Assembly: GCA_963723145.1 (NCBI GenBank)
Contig: CAVRPM010000001.1
Span: 1-64,000, forward strand
Direction: 5' to 3'
Source of the DNA: Pelolinea sp963723145
GTDB taxonomy: Bacteria; Chloroflexota; Anaerolineae; Anaerolineales; Anaerolineaceae
DNA: 64,000 nucleotides
The position numbers and the translations under genes are program-made. Under the pieces are notes generated by a model. That model worked only from the letters and a program-made list of their open reading frames with translations, did no database searches and was not told the DNA's origin. Shown one piece after another: positions 42,022-52,419 of this stretch (its first letter is position 1; each line of letters begins with the position of its first letter).

Positions 42022-42622
42022 TTATCGAATTCTACTTTTCTGAAGTATTAGAAAAATAAAGATTTCCCAGCAAGAAATTATATATCATTGACTTATAGTT
42101 TATTATTACCTTTATCACAACTTTTTTCTCTGATCCCCCAGAATACAACAAATTACTCATGAAAATGGATGCAAATTTGCGAGCTGATATTCGCTGCGCA
42201 TATTTTTCTTCTTATTCCAATACCCGGGAATGTTTGCCGAAAATCCTCTTCCAGTGCTTTAGTGCAAAATCCACCATAATAATCATAGAATTAATCAAGG
42301 TTCTTCTTCTATCAGATCTTAACCGTCTTGAGTGTGTAACCAAGAGTATGCCCAATGTGCTCATTTTCATCTTCGTATTGTCAGGATTTAAATACAAGCC
42401 CAATTCAAACCGAATGGATTTGTTTGCTAACACTCGAACCTAATAAAGTGATTTTTCCAGACTGAAATTTATCAATTGTGGATATTTTATTGGCAGTGAA
42501 TCATGATTTTGGGTTCTTATAAAGTTATCTTTTTTATTAAGGATTTACTTGTTTGTTAATACTTTCAAGAGAATACCGCAATTCTCAATTACTTGATATT
42601 ATATAAAGCATGCACCATAAAC
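42022..42622. other. Intergenic region, no supported gene
   Basis: About 600 bp. Short frames exist on both strands at 42159-42443, but neither resembles a known protein, has a convincing ribosome-binding site or keeps a plausible domain. It is AT-rich and may include promoter elements for the GT39-like gene. Confidence 0.45.
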
Positions 42623-43724
42623 TCATAGGATATTACCTCTGAGCAATTCATTAAATATTTGAATATATCTGGGGCAACGTTTTCTGGTTTAAATTATGAA
42701 CCTTTTCAATATTGGCTTTTCCCATTTCAAAGCACAAATTCTTGTTATCTAATAAACGCATTACAGCCCCTTGCTATTGCTTCTGAATTTCTAGGCTGAA
42801 CAAAAAGAACATTAACTCCATCCTTCAGATGATCACGCGCCCCTCGAATGGGTGTTGTAATAATAGGCAGGCCAAAACTCATGGCTTCGGCTAAAACAGT
42901 GGGAAATCCTTCACCAAAGTATGTGGGTAAAACAAAAATGGACGAGTTCCTATATAAATCAGAGAGTAGTTCAGAATCTGCATAACCTAACAATGATACT
43001 TTCTGCTCTAGACCTGAATTCTTAATAAAATTTTCAATCCCTTCCTTCTCTTCTCCATCCCCTGCGATCAGAAGATGACAATCAATATGCTTTAAAATGA
43101 GAGGCATCGCAGCAATTAAATCAAATATTCCCTTAGATTTGATTAAACGCCCAATAAATAATAAGGTCGGTATTGAATTTTCCATCCCATCAATAGCCTG
43201 TAAATTCGTTTATTTTAGGAGTTTCGTTTGGAATGAAATGGATTATCCACCTGATAATATCGCCCTTTCGGTTCGAAATCTTTCCATCCATCCAATTCAT
43301 CATTAGATAAAAGCAAGATTGCATCACTTAATCGAATCAATAAGCGTGTTAAGAATTTATAAAAACTGCGTCCCGGCTCATCAAGAGGATCAATCTTGCT
43401 GCCGTGCATCATCATTACTTTTTTCGCAGGCGACCAAAAGGCAGCCAGTAATAAGGGGATATCACGTGCCAGAGCATATTCATCAAGCGTTGTAGCCACA
43501 TATAAAATTTCCGGTTTATGCCGTGCTAATTCAACCAAGGCTTTAATAACATCGTCAAGCCTGCCAAATATTTTTTGAAGGATATTTTCATTTTCAGAAT
43601 GCCGACCCCAGGTGCTGCGCGTGACCTGACAACCCAAGTTTTCAAAAGCTTCAATAAGTAATGGGGTTAGTTTTGGCAGCGGCCCTTTAAGGTTTTGGTT
43701 GAGCGTTAGGAATAAGATTTTCAT
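42623..43724 (-). CDS. Glycosyltransferase family 4 (frame breaks)
   Basis: About 365 residues. The start is MKILFLTLNQN at 43724. The acceptor half ends around KGRYYQVDNPF, and a break near 43190-43210 leads to LLFIGRLIKSKGIFDLIAA, the GT4 donor-domain opening. The E-x7-E motif is EGFPTVLAEAMSFG, followed by GARDHLKDGVNVLFV. After another break near 42760 the frame continues RLLDNKNLCFEMGKANIEKV, and a last shift gives FNELLRGNIL with a stop at 42623, the usual GT4 ending. Transfer of one sugar to the growing repeat unit is expected; specificity is unknown. It is 6 bp downstream of the next GT4 gene, so the two are co-transcribed. Confidence 0.82.
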
Positions 43725-43730
43725 TACTTT

Positions 43731-44810
43731 TCAATTAATTAAGGATTCATATAAATTTATGGTAGATTTCACCATTTTTTCAGTCGAGAAATTCTTAACC
43801 AATCGTTCTCTGCCTTCATTTCCAAAGCGCTTCGTTTCGGACGGGTGGTCGAAAAACCAGAGTAATTTATTCACCAGGTCATCCAAATCACCATCCGGAA
43901 CAATAAAACCAGTTCTGTTATTCTCTACCAGTTCCCTATTGCCGCCGTTATCCGAAGCTATTACCGGCAATCCACAAGCCATGTATTCCATAATTGTGTT
44001 TGAGCAGCCTTCTTGATGATATTTTGACTTTGTCAGAAGTACCCCCACATTGCTTGTTTGCAGAAATGGGATTACATCAAGACCAGCGTCAGGAAATTGC
44101 AGAAAACCCTCCTGAATCAGATCAGTATTTTCTTTGATGAGTGCTTCTCTATCCTCTCCCTGCCCAATGGCAAGAAATTTCCAATTCATTTTTCCCATAT
44201 CGATCAATTTCCTGAGGGTGGAAATAAATAGTGCAAAGTCCTTTTCTCTTGACATTCGAGCTGCCATAACCACAATAAATTTATCATTTAATTGCGGATC
44301 GGTGGAATTGAAGTTCTTTGAGACTCTGTTCCTGTCAAATCCGTTATAAATGACAACGCCTTTGGACGGATTTATTCCCCAATTGCGCAGGCCAGACTGG
44401 CTGTTGGAAACAACCACATCTCCAAAATGAGAAGCAATCCTGTTCATAGCGCTTCGATAATAATAAGGCTTGCCGCTCCTGATGATGCCGTTGACCAAAG
44501 GAATCCCGAGGATTTTTGATAAAGGAAAGGATGCCAGAGTCGTCATCCAACCCCAGGAATGGATCACATCCGGTCGCCATTGCCGCACCAACCGCCACAG
44601 CTTTCCAACCGGTGAAATATCCCATCTCCATCGGCGATAGCAAATATCCACCTGTATTTCATACTTTTCCAGCTCCTCTGTGAATGGGCCGCCATCCATG
44701 CTCCACACACGGCGCTCCCACTCAGGCGGCAGGTGTTCAGCCAGCAGCGTCAGCTGGCGTTCAGCGCCGCCATTACTCAGGCTGTCAGTGGTTATTAATA
44801 CTTTGGGCAT
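43731..44810 (-). CDS. Glycosyltransferase family 4
   Basis: 359 residues from the ATG at 44808-44810 (MPKVLITTDSL); the longer frame adds an atypical leader. SNGGAERQLTLLAE is the conserved GT4 N-terminal motif. The donor half has VVMAARMSREKDFALFI and the E-x7-E signature EGCSNTIMEYMACGLPVIAS. GGNRELVENNRTGFIV follows, and the C-terminus ends FSTEKMVKSTINLYESL. The complete intact frame suggests a functional retaining transferase. A W-rich stretch (HSWGWMTTL) is typical of the GPI/EpsF-like subgroup. The next gene begins 7 bp after its stop. Confidence 0.92.
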   Translation of the reverse strand: MPKVLITTDSLSNGGAERQLTLLAEHLPPEWERRVWSMDGGPFTEELEKYEIQVDICYRRWRWDISPVGKLWRLVRQWRPDVIHSWGWMTTLASFPLSKILGIPLVNGIIRSGKPYYYRSAMNRIASHFGDVVVSNSQSGLRNWGINPSKGVVIYNGFDRNRVSKNFNSTDPQLNDKFIVVMAARMSREKDFALFISTLRKLIDMGKMNWKFLAIGQGEDREALIKENTDLIQEGFLQFPDAGLDVIPFLQTSNVGVLLTKSKYHQEGCSNTIMEYMACGLPVIASDNGGNRELVENNRTGFIVPDGDLDDLVNKLLWFFDHPSETKRFGNEGRERLVKNFSTEKMVKSTINLYESLIN

Positions 44811-44941
44811 ATTAAGGATGATATTCCAATATTTATATAATACACTTTCGATCCTTACAGTCAATTCTTGGTTTTACATAATAAAAATTACCGGGAATTT
44901 GTCTGTTGTATGATTCATCACTTATATTTGATAGCGTGGAA

Positions 44942-46138
44942 TTAATAAAAACTATCAATAAAAGAGATGAATCTTTCAATATTCACTTTGTAGTCAAAAT
45001 ATTGCCTGGCTGCGGCCTGCCCTCTTAAACCAACCGCTCGACTTTCCTCCGGATGTTTCAAGACATATCGCAGCCTTTCCGCAAACATTTGAACATTATC
45101 CGGTTCAGAAAAATAAATATTCACCCCATCACTAAGGTAATCAGTCAATTCCCCGGTGCGGGTGACTACCGCGGGTTTACCGCTTGCCAGGTATTCGCCC
45201 ACTTTGGAAGGAAAACCCGCCTGCGCTTGCAGGCTGTTTGGCCTGGCAAGGGCAAGCACAGTAGCCTGCTTGAGGAATTCGGGGATTTTTTCGCGGCTGA
45301 CCATACCCGTAAATTCTACTTTTTCCGCGATTCCAAGTTCACGCGCGTAAACCTGAAATTCAGGAATATGGCTTTTGGTGTAGCTGTCACCCACCAGGCG
45401 CAATATTACATCAGGAAATTCATCCGTAATCTGTTGAAATGCTCTCATCAGGCTTAAGACACCGTCCTTGGCTTCATTTAATAATCCGCAGTAGGTGATA
45501 TTCCTGACGCCTTTTGAAAAATCCTCACTTGAATTTTCATATGGAACCATATCCACAAAAATTGGTATTTTAACGATTTTCGCGTCGCGGCGCAATATAT
45601 TGACCAATAATTCCTGAAGATAACGGGAGATGACCATAACACCGTCAAACCTTTTATAAACCAAATGGGTATATATTGCCTGGTAGAATTTCCCTTTTTC
45701 CTTTTCACCCGCGCGAAAGAAAGGATGCTCGCTGTTTTCGAGCAGGAGGGGACATTTGATCAAACGGGAAATCAACCAGAAAAGGGTAGTGGAAAAAGGC
45801 GAACCATAGTACATAACCAGCGCCTCAATGGGATTGCACTTTCTCAGCTGCATGATTCGCAGGGCAGCAACCATAGGCCCCTTGATTTGATACCAGCGCC
45901 TTAATAAAAAAGTTTTTCCCCGCACCGTTGTGCCGCAGGCATATTCAAATCCAATGCTGTTGATTTCACCGCTGGTTTGGGTATTAAATACGACCTCACC
46001 AAATTCTGAAGGCCCAAGCAGCAGAATAAAAACCTGCTTGCCCAGTTCAGCAAGACCCCGCGCATAAGATCTCAACCGCCCTGTAGCCGCTGTGCCGTCA
46101 GGGAAGCCAATTCCGCTGCTGCATAAGAATACAATCAT
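44942..46138 (-). CDS. Glycosyltransferase family 4
   Basis: The 398-residue intact product opens with MIVFLCSSGIGFPDGTAATGRLRSYARGL, a GT4 N-terminus in which the Gly-rich loop touches the donor. The C-terminal Rossmann half has NITYCGLLNEAKDGVLSLMRAF and VRLVGDSY. The donor-site region is LARPNSLQAQAGFPSKVGEYLASGKPAVVT, where Glu in GEYLASG takes the second-Glu role. It is followed by QYFDYKVNIERFI. No membrane segment is obvious. It is the third consecutive GT4 gene on this strand, downstream of the two SDR genes that may supply its nucleotide sugar. Confidence 0.9.
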   Translation of the reverse strand: MIVFLCSSGIGFPDGTAATGRLRSYARGLAELGKQVFILLLGPSEFGEVVFNTQTSGEINSIGFEYACGTTVRGKTFLLRRWYQIKGPMVAALRIMQLRKCNPIEALVMYYGSPFSTTLFWLISRLIKCPLLLENSEHPFFRAGEKEKGKFYQAIYTHLVYKRFDGVMVISRYLQELLVNILRRDAKIVKIPIFVDMVPYENSSEDFSKGVRNITYCGLLNEAKDGVLSLMRAFQQITDEFPDVILRLVGDSYTKSHIPEFQVYARELGIAEKVEFTGMVSREKIPEFLKQATVLALARPNSLQAQAGFPSKVGEYLASGKPAVVTRTGELTDYLSDGVNIYFSEPDNVQMFAERLRYVLKHPEESRAVGLRGQAAARQYFDYKVNIERFISFIDSFY

Positions 46139-46198
46139 TGGCCTGGTTTTCGCTCAAATATGAATTTTTGAACAGTCAATTGGTTATGAATGGAAGTG

Positions 46199-47251
46199 TT
46201 AATTATTTTTACTCTTTACAACCATTCCTGTAACCGCGGATGACGTGCCGGGAGGGAAACCAGCATCCTGCTGAATCTGCTGCCAGTGATCTTTAAACCA
46301 TTCAATAGTATGCTGCAGACCTTCGTCAAAATCCATTTTGGGCTGATAGCCCAGCAGGTCTCTGGCGCGGTCAATACTGGCCAGCAGGCGTTTCTTTGTG
46401 TCCCAGACACGCGCGGGGGCATGCATGATCCCTGCCTTATTCCCGGTTAGTTCGTTGATTCGTTCAGCCATTTGCAGGATATTCGTCTCTGTCCCCGATG
46501 CGATATTCATTTCCTGTCCTACTGCTCGCTCAAAGAAACCCGCCCTCAATAGAGCATCAACGATATCTTCCACATAGGTGAAATCTCGCGTCTCTTCACC
46601 GGTTCCAGTGAACGGCAGCGGCAAACCGCTTAAAGCCCAGTAAATAAAATTAGGGATTACATTGCGATACTGCCCTGGCACTTCACCCGGACCGTATGAG
46701 TTTAAAAATCGGGTTTTAACTATTGGCAGCCCGTAATGGTGGTGGAAGAAATTGGCATATAGTTCCCCAAGCATTTTGGTGATCTGATAGGGTGTTGTCA
46801 GATGCATGGACATAAAATCTTCCTTCAACGGGAAAGGCGCTGCTGAGCCATAAATTGAACAGCCGGAAGAGGCAAACACAACCCTGCCTGCCCCGCACAT
46901 CTGGCTGTACTGATAAACCAGCAAGGTGCCTAAGCCATTTGTTTCCAGATCCCTTTGGGGATAATCCACCGAATTTTGATTGGCAAAAAAAGCGGCCAGA
47001 TGATAAACAACATCTGGACGCAGATTGAAAACTCGTTTCAGCGCCATTTCATCTGTGACTGAACCTTTGACGAAAAGCACATTAGGCATCGATGGGATAT
47101 TCCATTCATATCCCGCTGACATATCATCCAGGATGATGACCGTTTTTGCTTTCAATTGGGCCAGCGTACGGGAAAGGTTCGAACCAATTGAACCTGCCCC
47201 GCCGGTAATCAGAATTGTTTTTCCCTCATAAAATCTTTTATAGTCTTCCAT
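46199..47251 (-). CDS. NAD-dependent sugar epimerase/dehydratase (extended SDR)
   Basis: The 350-residue intact protein has the NAD-binding TGGAGSIGSNL loop (Gly17, Gly20, Gly23) and YHLAAFFANQNSV. The catalytic region SSGCSIYGSA is followed by YQITK, with Tyr and Lys of YxxxK. ETRDFTYVEDIVDALL shows the sugar-nucleotide domain of UDP-glucose epimerase/dTDP-glucose dehydratase relatives. GGGGTG lies upstream of the ATG. The substrate is not defined by sequence alone. It follows another SDR of the same class by about 30 bp, so the pair probably acts in one nucleotide-sugar route. Confidence 0.9.
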   Translation of the reverse strand: MEDYKRFYEGKTILITGGAGSIGSNLSRTLAQLKAKTVIILDDMSAGYEWNIPSMPNVLFVKGSVTDEMALKRVFNLRPDVVYHLAAFFANQNSVDYPQRDLETNGLGTLLVYQYSQMCGAGRVVFASSGCSIYGSAAPFPLKEDFMSMHLTTPYQITKMLGELYANFFHHHYGLPIVKTRFLNSYGPGEVPGQYRNVIPNFIYWALSGLPLPFTGTGEETRDFTYVEDIVDALLRAGFFERAVGQEMNIASGTETNILQMAERINELTGNKAGIMHAPARVWDTKKRLLASIDRARDLLGYQPKMDFDEGLQHTIEWFKDHWQQIQQDAGFPPGTSSAVTGMVVKSKNN

Positions 47252-47282
47252 ATTTCACCCCGGCCAAACTTTATAAAACATT

Positions 47283-48203
47283 TTATTTTTCATATACTTT
47301 TTTTGCCCAGGCAACATAGCGCCTTATGCCTTCGTGAATATCGATCTTCGGATTATGGTCCAGGTCTCTGCGCGATTTGGAAAAATCCACGACCTTAACG
47401 CGGGTTGTGAAATTTTCCTCACCTTTGTACTCTGCCAGTGATCGATTAGCGCCGATTGTATCCAGAACGATCTCTGCCAGCTCTTCAATTGAAATCACCC
47501 AATCTTCCCGGGAACCGATATTATAAACTTCGCCTGGAATAAAATTATCCGCGATATTGGCAAATGTCCGGCAGGTATCATCCACATAATCAAAAATACG
47601 CTTATGCCCCTTATAAACGGTGAAGCGATTGCCATGCAGCGCCTGGTAGACAAAAATTGGGATTACTCCCCGGTAAGGGCTGAAGTATTCGTGCGGACCA
47701 TAGCAATTCACCGGACGCACTCTTACTGTTTCTGTGCCGAACATCGCCGCATGGTTCAGGCATTGTAATTCTCCTGCCCATTTGGTGATAGCGTAATCAT
47801 TCATCTGTTTAACAGCAACACGATCCATCACATCTTCTGTCATCAGCTCGTCATAATCGCCATATACTTCCGCGCTGGAAAAGAAGATCATGCGGAAGCG
47901 GTGCTGTTCCTGCAGCCGCAGCATATTTTTTGTACCGGTCACATTCGTCCGCCAAAGGTTTTCGTAATGATCCTCTCCATTCCAGCGGCCGTATTCAGCC
48001 GCCAGATGGTAAACAAAATCATATTTTTGGCGGCGGAAGATCGCATCCATCTGCTGATATACGCCTGTATCCGCTTTAAGATGCTGGCTGTCCTCGCCGT
48101 GCACAATATCACAGGTCCAAACCTGGTGCCCGCGTGTGCGTAATTCACGGGTAAGATTTGTGCCGATAAAACCCCGCCCACCAGTAATTAAAATATTTGC
48201 CAT
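47283..48203 (-). CDS. NAD-dependent sugar epimerase/dehydratase (extended SDR)
   Basis: The 306-residue intact protein has ILITGGRGFIGTNL at the N-terminus for NAD and YHLAAEYGRWNGEDH. The catalytic segment is FFSSAEVYGDYDEL with YAITK for the Tyr/Lys pair. RIFDYVDDTCRTFANI and VYNIGSREDWVISIEELAEIV form the substrate half. The ATG has AAGGGG upstream. It is probably a 4-epimerase or 4,6-dehydratase-type enzyme acting on a nucleotide sugar. It is distinct in sequence from the downstream SDR, so the two may catalyse successive steps. Confidence 0.9.
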   Translation of the reverse strand: MANILITGGRGFIGTNLTRELRTRGHQVWTCDIVHGEDSQHLKADTGVYQQMDAIFRRQKYDFVYHLAAEYGRWNGEDHYENLWRTNVTGTKNMLRLQEQHRFRMIFFSSAEVYGDYDELMTEDVMDRVAVKQMNDYAITKWAGELQCLNHAAMFGTETVRVRPVNCYGPHEYFSPYRGVIPIFVYQALHGNRFTVYKGHKRIFDYVDDTCRTFANIADNFIPGEVYNIGSREDWVISIEELAEIVLDTIGANRSLAEYKGEENFTTRVKVVDFSKSRRDLDHNPKIDIHEGIRRYVAWAKKVYEK

Positions 48204-48325
48204 CGTCTGCCCCTTGATTATTTAAAAGAATATAAACTTTTTTCTAAATGATGATTCACCAACCTTTTTATTCTAACTTACTTTTACCCTCATATCTTTT
48301 AAGATATTCCGTCAATAGAATTCGA

Positions 48326-49653
48326 TTATTGAAATGTTATGCTCTTCTCTGCAGCAAGTGCTAATTTCCGTTGGAAACTCTTACGCACTTCAGAAGCATC
48401 ATGATTTTGAAAAGCCAGGGCTCTCGCCTGACGTCCAAGCGATTCACGAAGATCAGGATTTTGAATTAATTGAATAATCATCTGTTTAAGTAAGGTTTTA
48501 TTGCGCTGCGATACCACCGAACCCCACTTTTGACTGTTGGCATATTTTACAACCGCCGTTTGTTCAGGGGCATAAACAAGAATGGGGGTTCCTGAAGCCA
48601 TAAATTCGGATACCTTGGATGCCATTGAGTACTGGATAAAGCGAACTGACTGGCTGTTAAAGTCATAAGGGATCACCAGCAAATCCGCCTCTGCCATAGA
48701 AATTGGCACCTGTTCATATGGCAATTTTGAATAAACATTTGTGCTCTTAAACTTTGAAATTTTTTCCATAAATTCATTTTCTGGCACATCTGTATAGAGA
48801 TCAAAAGATACTGGTATGCCGCTATCATTTATTTCTTCAATAGCCTCTGCTAAATCAATTAAACTCTCATAAATTGCATTGCCAATCCGGCCGCCATATC
48901 GAATTCTAAATGGCGATCCTGCTTCCCATGTCTTCTTGGAATTCACAGACCAAATACAAGGTCAACGGGATTATGAAAAGGGGTAAATTCTTTTCCATAG
49001 CGGTCTTGATATTCATCACACATTTCCTGGCTTATTCCAAACGTGGTGCTCCTGGCAATAAGGCTGCGAAACTCGGTATCCGTCCTCCATCTCATATAAG
49101 GGGAAAAAAGCCCATGCCGATAAATGGTTGAAGGCCAATCGTCCATCATATGGACAACAGTTGGCAGCTGCATCACCCGAGATAATTTTTCAACAAATCT
49201 GATCATTTTCAAAGTAGACAATGTGCAATAGATCAAATCAGGGGAAAAATCTTTAGCCCATTCGAGGAATTTTTGAGAGACATCCAGCTTTTTTATCAAG
49301 TCATTTATTCCCAAACTATTAAGTACTGCATAAAATAAATCCCTTGCAGGGGATGATGGTGGTATTCTATTTTCATTTAAAAATTCTTTCGATGCAGTGC
49401 AGGAATTAATTGGACCAGATTCATCCCCTGTTCGTGTAATGTAGCAAAAAGGCCAGGCCCAATGGTCCTCAATAGTTCCTAACAGGTAATAATTATCACA
49501 AATATCAGAACTGATATATTCTTTTCCGGTAGTGGCAACAGCCAGGCGGTCATTAGGCCACCCTCTAAACAAATTCGAAAAAGTAATACCTGTGGATGTA
49601 AACGTGTTGAAACCCATTCCAATAATTAATACACGAGGGTAATCAATCGCCAT
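48326..49653 (-). CDS. Glycosyltransferase family 4-like (one frame break)
   Basis: About 442 residues in two frames meeting near 48945 (PFHNPVDLVF continuing as NSKKTWEAGSPFRIRYGGRIG). The N-terminal half starts MAIDYPRVLIIGMGFN and includes LIYCTLSTLKMIRFVEKLS and VVHMMDDWPST, the acceptor-side GT-B motifs. The donor half has RIRYGGRIGNAIYESLIDLAE and VRFIQYSMASKVSEFMASGTPILVYAP, where the Glu in SEFMASG is the donor-binding residue. Its start overlaps the end of the polymerase-like gene by 28 bp, indicating coupled translation. Confidence 0.85.
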
Positions 49654-51041
49654 TTGTTCTCACTTAATCTGGGTGATTCCTGATATGAAATATTGATTTC
49701 TTTTCTCTTAATATTTGAGGCAATGCCATAGAGAAAAGCGAAATACCAAAATCCCATTGGGAACCGAACAGTATCCATAAATATTGGGCCGAAAATACCT
49801 TCGATGAGTATCGCTGTCAGGATCAGAAAAAATAAAAGCCCAATGAAATGAAGATTTTCATCACCTGAAACAAAAAATTTATAGGAAAGCCTTAATGCTG
49901 AATAAAATGAGAGAATGATGAGGGCGATGCCAATTACACCCCAATATTGAAGAGCCAGAACGAGCCATGAATCATAAACCCAACGCGTGGTCCAAAATTG
50001 ATTAGGAAAATTGGTGATCCCGGGTGAACCAATTCCTATCAGAAAGTTAGGCTCGATCATTTTCCATGTATTTCTGATAAATGCCCAGCGAACCTCCAAA
50101 TTGTTCGTTTCATTGGTAAAACCAGTAAAGGCTTGAGTTATCCTTGTAATTAAATACTTTGTTTGGATTGGCATAAAAAAGGAAATTATCCATCCGCCGA
50201 TGATTATCCCGATCATTACCAACAGGAGTTTTCCAATGAATTTCATTGAGCGGAATTTTAAGCTTTTCAAGAGGTATGAACAAATAATGATGATGAAAGC
50301 CCCAAAAAAGTAAGTCCGGGTATAAGAGAAAATATATGCCAGAAATGCCAGCATCCAGGTCAAGGCAATATAAATATTCCACTTCTTAACCACCAACCCA
50401 TAAGAAAAAAGAAGGACATTTAATGGTGAAAAATACCAGGTGCTCCTTCTCACAGACCCACCGGCAAAGCTAATATCATATGCAGTAGTTAATTCAAAAG
50501 TATCAATATGTACTACTTGATGAAGAAAAAATAAAAAGGCAGAAATTGCTGCGATAAAATACAAAGATTTTATAAAATCCATTACTACTGTCAGGTCTGT
50601 TCTGGCAACAATTGCGCGCACCAGAACATATCCCATAAAAATACTGGCGGCATCCATTGATGTAACCAGCACCTCAGAAATATTAGGAAATCTGATTAAA
50701 TTTATTCCTGTATTCAATAACCACACAACAAATAACAGGATAATTGGAATTTCACTATTAAATATTTTTAGAGATTGCCGCTCCGCTTGGGTTTTCCCCC
50801 GGTGCCAAATCATATTGATGAACCACACTATAAGCAACAAAAAGCCCAAAAACCAAAATTGATTCGAACCTGTAAAAGCATTCCAGTAATAGCGTTCTTT
50901 CTCAAAAAAGATAGCCCGGTCCATATATATCAAAAAGGGAATACCTAACAGGAATATCGGCTGCCTGGTTCTGATGGTTTTATATAAAAAGTAAAAAATC
51001 AGTAAGGCATTCCCGCCGACATAAATTAATAAAGTTCTCAT
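49626..51041 (-). CDS. O-antigen polymerase/ligase-like membrane protein (Wzy/WaaL type)
   Basis: The 471-residue intact protein has about ten to twelve hydrophobic segments. A long extracytoplasmic loop near residues 300-360 (MIEPNFLIGIGSPGITNFPNQFW) has the mixed polar/aromatic make-up of Wzy polymerases and WaaL ligases. ARTDLTVVMDFIKSL and SYTRTYFFGAF fit the same family. It polymerises repeat units or ligates finished chains outside the membrane. Because an ABC exporter (Wzm/Wzt) is encoded just upstream and no Wzx flippase is seen, a ligase or a second-system polymerase are both possible. Confidence 0.8.
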   Translation of the reverse strand: MRTLLIYVGGNALLIFYFLYKTIRTRQPIFLLGIPFLIYMDRAIFFEKERYYWNAFTGSNQFWFLGFLLLIVWFINMIWHRGKTQAERQSLKIFNSEIPIILLFVVWLLNTGINLIRFPNISEVLVTSMDAASIFMGYVLVRAIVARTDLTVVMDFIKSLYFIAAISAFLFFLHQVVHIDTFELTTAYDISFAGGSVRRSTWYFSPLNVLLFSYGLVVKKWNIYIALTWMLAFLAYIFSYTRTYFFGAFIIIICSYLLKSLKFRSMKFIGKLLLVMIGIIIGGWIISFFMPIQTKYLITRITQAFTGFTNETNNLEVRWAFIRNTWKMIEPNFLIGIGSPGITNFPNQFWTTRWVYDSWLVLALQYWGVIGIALIILSFYSALRLSYKFFVSGDENLHFIGLLFFLILTAILIEGIFGPIFMDTVRFPMGFWYFAFLYGIASNIKRKEINISYQESPRLSENKWRLITLVY

Positions 51042-51119
51042 GTTTTTTCGAAATCAACAATAATCGATGGGGTTGTTTTCATCATTCGGTTATCAATGAA
51101 TTTTTTTACCGTTCTGCTT

Positions 51120-52416
51120 TTACTTTTCGCCATTTAATAATTGCAGCGGTCGGGTCGACCATTCTCCGCGGACTAAAATCGGCGGGTTAAATTCCAGCAG
51201 TCTCCCATCAAAAGTCCCGGTTCTGTAAAAATCTCCCATGTGAACTGATATTGGTACAGCAACCTTGGGCCAATCTACCTCAATGCCGTGATCAATAATC
51301 CTGAACCTTACTAAAAAATTTCCCGGGGCTAAATTACATTCCGGGATCAGGCAGCGAAATTCACCTGTTTCCGGTAAATCAGAAAATAATACATCCGAGA
51401 AATTACTGTAATACATGAAGATATTCGCGTCATTGCTTTGATGAACGCTTATACCCACCGAAACGCTTTTACACGGTTCGCCATTACTCTTATATCTGAT
51501 AACAAATACAACCGGCAACCCGCTGACAGCATGTGTAACCATATTCCCATCTGCATCTTCCAGGTGAAAACCGGTTATTCTAATCTTTCCATTTCCCGAG
51601 CGGCTGCAATTTAAAAAAGGGTCTTCTTCCTGTTTTAAATTCAGCTGCGAATAATTTGCCACGACGCTATGGACATCGCCTATCTCTTTAATCATTCCGT
51701 TCTCGAGTAAAATGCCCTTCCGGCATAAAGTTTCTATAGCACCCATATTGTGGCTTACAAATATGACTGTTCTGCCTTCTTTTGCTACATCTCCCATCTT
51801 CCCAAGGCATTTTTTCTGGAACTCATTATCACCAACCGCTAGCACCTCATCTACTAATAAAATTTCTGGGCGTAAGTGAGCGGCAACAGCAAAAGCCAGC
51901 CGGACATACATCCCGCTGGAGAAGCGCTTGACCGGGGTTTCTAAAAATTTTTCGACCTCGGCAAATGCTACAATATCATCGAATCTGGAATCTATTTCAA
52001 CCCTTTTCATTCCAAGAATCGAGCCGCACAAATAAATATTCTCACGTCCGGTAAGTTCAGGGTGGAAACCCGTTCCGACCTCCAGCAGGCTGCCAACCCG
52101 GCCATATAACCTTACCCGCCCTGTTGTCGGTTCAGTGATATGGCTGAGAATCTTGAGTAAAGTGCTTTTTCCCGCACCATTGCGGCCAATGATTCCAACC
52201 ACCTCTCCCTGATCTATCTCAAAGCTGACATCTATTCAGCGCCCAGATTGTATTCAAACTTTCCAAATTGTCTTTTTGCTTGAATAGACCCTGCAGAGGA
52301 TTTCTGATTGCCTTAATGATTGTTTCCTGCAAAGTTTTATAGCGATAACGCGTGTTTGCAGCACCAATACGGTACTGCTTCCCTAATTTTTCTACCCGTA
52401 TTGCGGTATCACTCAT
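51120..52416 (-). CDS. wzt: Polysaccharide ABC exporter ATPase with carbohydrate-binding C-terminus (Wzt-like, one frame break)
   Basis: About 432 residues. The N-terminal 65 residues (MSDTAIRVEKLGKQYRIGA) are in another frame; a single extra A near 52230 separates ALN from DVSFEIDQGEVVGIIG. The ATPase core has Walker A (GRNGAGKST), signature RFSSGMYVRLAF, Walker B (EILLVDEVLA) and the H-loop VSHNM. From about residue 240 a beta-rich domain (RITGFHLEDADG, VVFVIRYKSNG, GISVHQSND) is the Wzt C-terminal type that recognises the modified polymer end. The partner permease is the next gene upstream, whose stop lies 3 bp before this ATG. Export of a lipid-linked polysaccharide across the membrane is expected. 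Confidence 0.92.
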
Positions 52417-52419
52417 GCT

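Noticed and set aside
42159..42443. 94-residue + frame and 73-residue - frame
   Set aside because: No ribosome-binding site, no recognisable domain, and they overlap each other; treated as chance frames.
49626..51041. Wzx flippase assignment for the polytopic protein upstream of the GT4 gene
   Set aside because: Topology with one large outside loop and family resemblance point to the Wzy/WaaL type rather than a MATE-like flippase.
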